Positions 60,401-64,000 of a DNA stretch of 64,000 nucleotides are shown here, in pieces; position 1 is the stretch's first letter, and each line of letters begins with the position of its first letter. The notes below the pieces were generated by a model that worked only from the letters and a program-made list of their open reading frames with translations, had not been told where the DNA came from and did no database searches. The stretch covers positions 60,568-124,567 of the forward strand of contig CAYTVL010000014.1 of the NCBI GenBank assembly GCA_964441775.1, in the 5' to 3' direction. The translations under genes were made by a program, and so were the position numbers. Origin of the DNA: SYOC01 sp964441775 (GTDB lineage: Bacteria > Desulfobacterota > Binatia > Bin18).

Positions 60401-60900
60401 TGGCTGCCCACCAGGCTATGGGGGCGGGACAACGACCATATATGCTTGCCCTGCTGGCCGAAGCGTATGGAAAACTGGCGCGGGTAGAAGAAGGGCTTAC
60501 TCTGCTAGTTGAGGCACTGGAGATGGTGAAAACTGGGGAGAGACCACACGAAGCGGAGTTGCACCGCCTCAAAGGCGAACTGACGCTGCAAAAAGAGTTC
60601 AACGTTCAAGGTTCCAAGTTCCAAGACCCCAACACCCCGCCCCTAATACCCAGTACCCAAGTAGAAGCAGAAGCTGAGGCCTGTTTCTGCAAAGCCGTCG
60701 AGATTGCACAAAAGCAACACGCCAAATCACTGGAACTCCGCGCCACGGTGAGCCTCGCGCGACTGTGGCAGAGCCAAGGAAAGCAACACGTAGCACGCAA
60801 CACGTTGTCCACAATTTACAGCTGGTTCACCGAAGGTTTTGACACGGTTGACTTGAAAGAGGCGAAGGTGCTGTTAGAAGAATTGAGCGAGCCGGGATGA
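57442..60900 (+). CDS. Adenylate/guanylate cyclase - AAA ATPase - TPR signalling protein
   Basis: 1152 residues. Domain order: a small winged-helix-like N-terminal domain (1-63, MKFSEIVAQASALLQRKGRITYRALQ), a heptad-repeat-encoded linker (about 65-100), a class III cyclase domain (about 102-280; metal Asp111 in FCDLVGST and GDGLLVY at 154-160), a STAND/AAA ATPase with Walker A GEAGIGKS (331-338) and downstream WEDLHWADPSTLEVL, and a TPR-like C-terminal superhelix. Such multidomain proteins couple nucleotide signalling to NTPase-controlled oligomerisation; the input is unknown. A GGAGAGGAAG site precedes the ATG at 57442; an upstream GTG (57433) is less likely. A second heptad tract (60600-60660) inserts a low-complexity stretch near the C terminus. 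Confidence 0.9.
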   Translation: MKFSEIVAQASALLQRKGRITYRALQRELALDDEALEDLKNELIDAEQVARDENGKVLVWIGEESLESGVQENQKAKGKNQKAKIHNLHPLASSTQPPAAERRQLTVMFCDLVGSTALSTQLDPEDYHAVVQQYHQTCEAVIQRYGGFVPQHLGDGLLVYLGYPVAHEDDAQRAVRTALGIVEAIQALSFPTIQLPKPLQVRIGIHTGLVVIGEIGGSEKREMLALGETPNLAARVQGVAEPNTVAMSGVTQRLVRGLFECQELGTHELKGFAAPVVIYRVVGERAAQSRFEAAVSAGLTPLVGREEELSVLRQRWAQAKEGVGQVVLVSGEAGIGKSRLVQTLKEQVLAEGATRIEFHCSPYHQNSALYPIIDHLQRLLQWTREDTPTVKLEKLQLTLNRYRFPQAETFPLFAALLSLPHPEDHPPIAGSPQKQREKTQAALVAWLVEEAEQRPVYMVWEDLHWADPSTLEVLTLVLKQVPITRLCIVLTFRPEFVPPWGSRSYLTQLTLNRLGHGQVETMIARVATGTSLPAEVVEQIRLKTDGVPLFVEELTKSVVESAGAQHAAPLLQLGIPATLQDALMARLDRLGPVKEIAQLGATLGREFSYELLHSVSNQAEGNLQNGLRQLVEAELLYQRGLPPQATYLFKHALIQDTAYQSLLKSKRQQLHQHIAEVLEMQFAETKETQPELLAYNYTEAKLTEQAIPYWQKAGQRAAQRSAHVEAVRHLTKGLEVLKTLPDTQDRAQQELTLQVALGAALVAVKGYTASETEKTILRARALSQRLGETPQLFPVLFQLYVFYLMKRELQTAYNLAEQLLRLAQSVQDLYLLSLAHAALGCTLFWLGELTSARPHLEQAIALYDPRKHPRLTVGTADPRVDCLSYVSWTLWGLGYPEQALRRSQEAVALAEELAHPFSRAYALACAARLHQFRREIEIVREQTEVVITLSTEQGFPTWLSDGITVRGWVLIEQGQVEEGVVQMQQGLAAHQAMGAGQRPYMLALLAEAYGKLARVEEGLTLLVEALEMVKTGERPHEAELHRLKGELTLQKEFNVQGSKFQDPNTPPLIPSTQVEAEAEACFCKAVEIAQKQHAKSLELRATVSLARLWQSQGKQHVARNTLSTIYSWFTEGFDTVDLKEAKVLLEELSEPG
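57648..57735. repeat. Degenerate heptanucleotide repeats in the cyclase linker
   Basis: Reads as consecutive 7-mers AAAATCA AAAAGCA AAAGGCA AAAATCA AAAAGCA AAAATCC ACAATCT CCACCCC CTAGCCT CTAGCAC CCAACCC. They encode the linker between the winged-helix-like domain and the cyclase domain. Confidence 0.85.
60603..60662. repeat. Degenerate heptanucleotide repeats in the TPR region
   Basis: Reads as 7-mers AAGGTTC CAAGTTC CAAGACC CCAACAC CCCGCCC CTAATAC CCAGTAC, encoding GSKFQDPNTPPLIPST between two helices of the TPR part. Same repeat style as at 15873-15898. Confidence 0.75.
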
Positions 60901-60953
60901 GATGAAGTGCAATCCGTGAGTGGACGTCCCAGGGAAGGCCAAAGTTTTACCGC

Positions 60954-61385
60954 TCAAGGCTCTAGTGAAGGATGGAGACCTATCCGCATCCAAATCCGAC
61001 GCGCTTGTACCAGCCAATCGTTGTTGAGGCGTAGGAGTTCGATAGTGGCGCGACCACATGGGGTGAGACCTACCATTGTTTCGCCACCTGCGCGCCAAGC
61101 GAAATGATCGCGCCATTGCTGCTGTCGTGGATGAAAGAGTGATACTTGCTGTCCATCGTCAGGATCTCTTGCTTCTATTCGGGGACCTTTGAACTCATTA
61201 CAGCGATAACACGCAAGGCAAAGATTCTCAAACGTTGAAGAACCGCCGACGGAAAGCGGCATAATGTGATCGACGACCATCGGAATACCAACTAACATCG
61301 GGCTGCGACAGTACGCACAGCGTTGGTCCTCTCGTTCTATGATCTGTCGGCGAAGAGATGCTCTGAGCCGGGGACGCCTGGGCAT
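60954..61385 (-). CDS. HNH endonuclease
   Basis: 143 residues. HNH motif with zinc cysteines: RCAYCRSPMLVGIPMVVDHIMPLSVGGSSTFENLCLACYRCNEFKG (CxxC, DHI, N-L, CxxCN). Homologues of this layout (with a C-terminal part WRAGGETMVGLTPCGRATIELLRLNN) are common genomic HNH proteins of unknown biological role, often with a small partner. The ATG lies 3 nt after the stop of the upstream gene, so the two are co-transcribed. Confidence 0.85.
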   Translation of the reverse strand: MPRRPRLRASLRRQIIEREDQRCAYCRSPMLVGIPMVVDHIMPLSVGGSSTFENLCLACYRCNEFKGPRIEARDPDDGQQVSLFHPRQQQWRDHFAWRAGGETMVGLTPCGRATIELLRLNNDWLVQARRIWMRIGLHPSLEP

Positions 61386-61388
61386 TCG

Positions 61389-61799
61389 CTATCCATCAAT
61401 TGACGGAAGGGTGTGTCCACGCCATTTGAGTAGAGCAAGGACATAAGAACGTCGGATAACAGACCGGTCGGTGTCCGTACGCAAAGCCTCTAGTTCGATC
61501 TTCTCGGTTTCGGTGAGGACGCCTTCCTGCATTCTCTGTAACAGGCGCTGATGGCGGCGCCACTGTCGAGCGGGCACTTGCTCCTGCGCGGTCGCCCAGA
61601 GCGCCTCGTCACTCAAAGAGGCCAAGTCGACAACAGCTTCACGCCACTCGGGACTGAGGTCGTCAAGCGATGGAGGCAAATTCCCGCTGATCGTTTGTAT
61701 CACAATGGTCTGTAGTGATTGGTTCGTTATCTCGGCTACCCGCTGCAAGCGTTGGTAGATTGTTTCTGGGAGTTGAATCTGAAGAGGATGAACAGTCAT
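61389..61799 (-). CDS. Small hypothetical partner of the HNH endonuclease
   Basis: 136 residues, mostly helical (QIQLPETIYQRLQRVAEITNQSLQTIVIQTI ribbon-helix-like N terminus, then ETEKIELEALRTDTDRSVIRRSYVLALLKWRG). The N terminus has the P-E-x-x-Y-x-x-L pattern of small DNA-binding proteins. It is paired with the HNH gene by a 3-nt gap. A self-protecting or targeting role is possible, not shown. Confidence 0.7.
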   Translation of the reverse strand: MTVHPLQIQLPETIYQRLQRVAEITNQSLQTIVIQTISGNLPPSLDDLSPEWREAVVDLASLSDEALWATAQEQVPARQWRRHQRLLQRMQEGVLTETEKIELEALRTDTDRSVIRRSYVLALLKWRGHTLPSIDG

Positions 61800-61865
61800 T
61801 GATCACTACTCCATCAGCATCTCTGGCATCATAGGCAGAAAGCTACAACGGAGGCAAAGGGGGAC

Positions 61866-61991
61866 TCAATCATTGTTGGCAATGGTAACTTCGCAAAGGA
61901 ACTCAAGAGCGGAGTTGCGGGTAAGAATAACAACCGGTCGACGTTTGTCCGGCTTTGCAAACTGATACCGTCGCACTTCGCCGCGGTTCAT
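61866..61991 (-). pseudogene. Truncated MazF/PemK-type toxin gene
   Basis: 41 codons (MNRGEVRRYQFAKPDKRRPVV, then LTRNSALEFLCEVTIANND, then stop) match the N-terminal third of MazF-like RNase toxins (RG-E-V-x-x-Y-x-F-x-x-P-D-K-R-R-P-V). The usual about 110-residue fold is cut off by an early TGA, so the toxin is inactive as read. ATG overlaps the antitoxin stop by one base (TAATG). Confidence 0.75.
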
Positions 61992-62221
61992 TATTTACCC
62001 CAAGCTTGCTCTTGCGCCCAGAGATCGAATTCTCCTTTTTTGACCGGTTTCTTGAGATAGCCCTCACGGTGCTTTCGTTCCAACTCTTTCACCTGTAGCT
62101 GGTCAAGTGCGGAGTGCAAAGCCTCTCGTATGAAGGCCGAGCGAGAAGTGCCTAACTTTTTCACAGCTTTATCAACGGTCGCGATCAAACCTTCATCCAA
62201 CGTCATCTGTACTGTTCTCAT
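61991..62221 (-). CDS. Ribbon-helix-helix (CopG/MazE-like) antitoxin
   Basis: 76 residues. RHH fold: MRTVQMTLDEGLIATVDKAVKKLGTSRSAFIREALHSAL, typical of DNA-binding antitoxins. GTAGGAGGTTCA directly before the ATG at 62221 is a strong ribosome binding site. Overlaps the truncated MazF-type gene (TAATG), a normal antitoxin-first layout, but the toxin is degraded. Confidence 0.87.
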   Translation of the reverse strand: MRTVQMTLDEGLIATVDKAVKKLGTSRSAFIREALHSALDQLQVKELERKHREGYLKKPVKKGEFDLWAQEQAWGK

Positions 62222-62423
62222 TGAACCTCCTACATCAGGTGCAGAAGAACTGTATCGCACGGCGAGTCAGAAAAATCTAAATTGTTGACCTGCACGAGGA
62301 GCAGCAAACCTTGAGGAAGGTGATCCTAACAGCCTCCACGAGCAAGACTGGCTTTCCCCTTTACTGAAACCAAAATCCATCCTCGGCATATAAACGTATA
62401 GTTGATGTGAGGAGGGAATGATC

Positions 62424-62624
62424 ATGACAACGACCCATCGCTTAATGCTCGGTGATCTTATTCAAGCGGTAAGCGCAGTCTCAGCGAACGACAACGAAGT
62501 CCTGGCCACGCTCTCTCACCTTGTGAACAGCGGGAAAGTGCATATCGGAAAGACCGCCATGAAAGCACGGATCGAAGCGTCGCCACGCACGCGGAAAGTC
62601 ACCGGCTTGGTGCTCCACAAATGA
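62424..62624 (+). CDS. Small hypothetical protein
   Basis: 66 residues. MTTTHRLMLGDLIQAVSAVSANDNEVLATLSHLVNSGKVHIG: helical, no family recognised. The ATG at 62424 sits 8 nt after GGAGG, better than the ATG at 62418. It is convergent with the epoxide hydrolase gene (41 nt). Short length keeps confidence moderate. Confidence 0.5.
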   Translation: MTTTHRLMLGDLIQAVSAVSANDNEVLATLSHLVNSGKVHIGKTAMKARIEASPRTRKVTGLVLHK

Positions 62625-62664
62625 GCGTGCGCGGCGGAAGCAATTCCAGATTGTCACATTCACA

Positions 62665-63828
62665 TCAGCGCAGTGGACGGAAGAACGCTCTAAGATCTTC
62701 AACTAATCGTTCCGGTTCTTCCATCGCGGCGAAGTGCCCGCCCGAAGGCATCACCGTCCAGCGCTTCAAGTTATAGTATCGATCGGCCCATTTGCGCGGC
62801 AGCAGGATCACTTCTTTGAGGAACACAGCAATACCTGTTGGCGCTTCCACCACAGGCTTGCGATCGTGCGAAGGCTTCCAGGGGTTGTGCACGGCTTCGT
62901 AATAATAGCGAGCGGACGTGCCGTAGCTTTGCGTCACCCAGTAGATCATCATCGTAGTGATCAGGTCATCTTTGCTAAAATGTTTCTCGACGTCGCCGCC
63001 GCAGTCGCTCCAGGTGCGTCGCTTCTCCAAAATCCACGAACATAATCCTGCCGGCGAGTCGTTCAGCGCATGGGCGATCGTCTGCGGCTTGGTGGTTTGC
63101 AGCGAGGAATATCCACTCTCTGCCGTAAAGAAGTTAACATTCCTCTCGTACCACCCTTTTTCATCTGGCCCATACTCTGACGCCTCGGGGAGACCGCCCA
63201 CGAAGATATCGAGCGGCGCCATGAGATGCATGTGGCAGCCGATCAGGCGGTCGGCGTACTTGTGGCCCAATTGGGCGGTAATGATAGCGCCCCAGTCTCC
63301 GCCTTGGGCGGCGAACTTTTTGTACCCAAGAACGTCTTGCATGAGCTTGACCCACAGGTCCGCCGTTCTCCAAAAGTTGATGCCCGATGTTGTCAACGGT
63401 GTAGAAAATCCATAGCCCGGGAGTGACGGGACAACCACGTCAAACGCATCTTTCGGATCGCCGCCAAATGCAGCGGGATCGGCGAGCGGACGAATCACCT
63501 TCTGCAAATCCCAGAACGTCCACGGCCAGCCGTGACTCAGAATCAACGGCGTAGGATTCGGCCCCTTGCCAGGCTCATGAATGAAATGAATCGGCACGCC
63601 ATCGATTGTGGTCTTGTAGTGTGAGAACGCATTCATGGCTCTCTCTTGCGCGCGCCAGTCGTACTTGTGCAGCCAGTAATCAACGAGCTCTTTGAGATAG
63701 TTCAAATCGGTCCCATACTGCCATTGCTCGTTGGCGAAATCGCCGGGCCAGCGTGTCTTGGCCAAGCGTTCGCGGAGATCGACTAGGGTTTCATCTGGTA
63801 TAGAAATTTTGAACGGTTCTTTTTGCAT
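62665..63828 (-). CDS. Epoxide hydrolase (EHN-type alpha/beta hydrolase)
   Basis: 387 residues: EHN N-terminal domain (FKISIPDETLVDLRERLAKTRWPGD, DWRAQERAMNAFSHYKTTIDGVPIHFIHE), HGWPWTFWD oxyanion-hole region, nucleophile Asp in AQGGDWGAIIT and the C-terminal His in PSGGHFAAMEEPE. Opens epoxides to diols. GAGGAGAAGCGC precedes the ATG at 63828. The remaining 172 bases of the window (63829-64000) show no gene. Confidence 0.9.
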   Translation of the reverse strand: MQKEPFKISIPDETLVDLRERLAKTRWPGDFANEQWQYGTDLNYLKELVDYWLHKYDWRAQERAMNAFSHYKTTIDGVPIHFIHEPGKGPNPTPLILSHGWPWTFWDLQKVIRPLADPAAFGGDPKDAFDVVVPSLPGYGFSTPLTTSGINFWRTADLWVKLMQDVLGYKKFAAQGGDWGAIITAQLGHKYADRLIGCHMHLMAPLDIFVGGLPEASEYGPDEKGWYERNVNFFTAESGYSSLQTTKPQTIAHALNDSPAGLCSWILEKRRTWSDCGGDVEKHFSKDDLITTMMIYWVTQSYGTSARYYYEAVHNPWKPSHDRKPVVEAPTGIAVFLKEVILLPRKWADRYYNLKRWTVMPSGGHFAAMEEPERLVEDLRAFFRPLR

Positions 63829-64000
63829 GCGCTTCTCCTCCTGCACGTTCACTTTGTGCACTTTTCTAAAGCACCGTACCAGGAAGAATGCAAGGCTGCT
63901 CCCTGCGCGGACCGTTCAGCCGCACAGGTTTTCTCAGGAAGAGATGTTCAGTGAACCGTCAGGTCTCGGGCGCGGGCTGCGGCTTGCCGTCCTTCCGTTT

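Overview
The window is about 64 kb of roughly 55% GC chromosomal DNA from a free-living, Gram-negative-type heterotroph. It carries hopanoid genes (hpnJ, hpnI), an OmpA/glycine-zipper envelope operon under an ECF sigma factor, an NtrC-type two-component pair, and a dense set of soil/sediment-style catabolic genes: three CaiB/BaiF CoA-transferase loci, two luciferase-like monooxygenases, amidohydrolases, a Rieske oxygenase, an acyl-CoA dehydrogenase, an epoxide hydrolase and SDRs. That mix recalls uncultured lineages once lumped with Deltaproteobacteria (Tectomicrobia/Entotheonella-like or Binatota-like). This placement is an inference from gene content; no rRNA or other phylogenetic marker confirms it. 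A run of 100 N at 51091-51190 shows that the sequence is a draft scaffold. No rRNA, tRNA, CRISPR array or intact transposase was seen.

Layout. 1-6.8 kb: hpnJ (5' cut by the window edge) and hpnI, then a plus-strand catabolic operon (SDR, D-aminoacylase-type amidohydrolase, SnoaL-like protein, metal-dependent amidohydrolase). 6.8-10.2 kb: an accessory island bounded by two 159-bp direct copies of the amidohydrolase 3' end; it holds a C39-like cysteine peptidase with a small partner, an OLD-like ATPase/TOPRIM gene broken by a palindromic repeat, and gene remnants. 10.2-16.2 kb: a histidine kinase, a Rieske oxygenase/dienelactone hydrolase operon, and a winged-helix/TPR regulator split at a heptanucleotide repeat. 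16.4-24 kb: a frameshifted secreted protein, alpha/beta hydrolase, FAD oxidoreductase, CoA transferase abutting purC, and a Kef-type antiporter. 24-32.4 kb: a double CoA transferase, a nucleotidyltransferase/membrane-protein pair, an M19 dipeptidase, YifB/ComM, an F420/LLM oxidoreductase and a tandem EthD protein. 32.4-39 kb: a possible orphan structured RNA, then an ECF sigma - anti-sigma - DUF3106 - OmpA - glycine-zipper operon, divergent from an NtrC-type kinase/regulator pair. 39-47.1 kb: ABC exporter, MaoC hydratase, nitroreductase, alkaline phosphatase, TetR, and a dodecin/MBL hydrolase/exonuclease operon. 47.1-57.3 kb: TrpB2, acyl-CoA dehydrogenase (interrupted only by an assembly artefact), SDR, CMD-like protein, LLM oxidoreductase, MFS transporter and CoA transferase. 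57.4-64 kb: a giant cyclase/AAA/TPR protein, an HNH endonuclease pair, a degraded MazEF-type toxin-antitoxin module and an epoxide hydrolase.

The most notable pattern not explained by genes is a family of degenerate 7-bp tandem repeats. They occur in interdomain linkers (winged-helix/TPR regulator, fused CoA transferase, cyclase/AAA protein) and, as inverted pairs, between genes. They resemble the STRR heptamers of heterocystous cyanobacteria. A gain of one 7-bp unit would exactly rejoin the split winged-helix/TPR regulator into one 615-residue ORF, so the repeat is a candidate frame switch. Several GTCAT...ATGAC palindromic (MITE-like) elements and hairpin repeats between convergent genes add to a repeat-rich, slowly rearranging genome.
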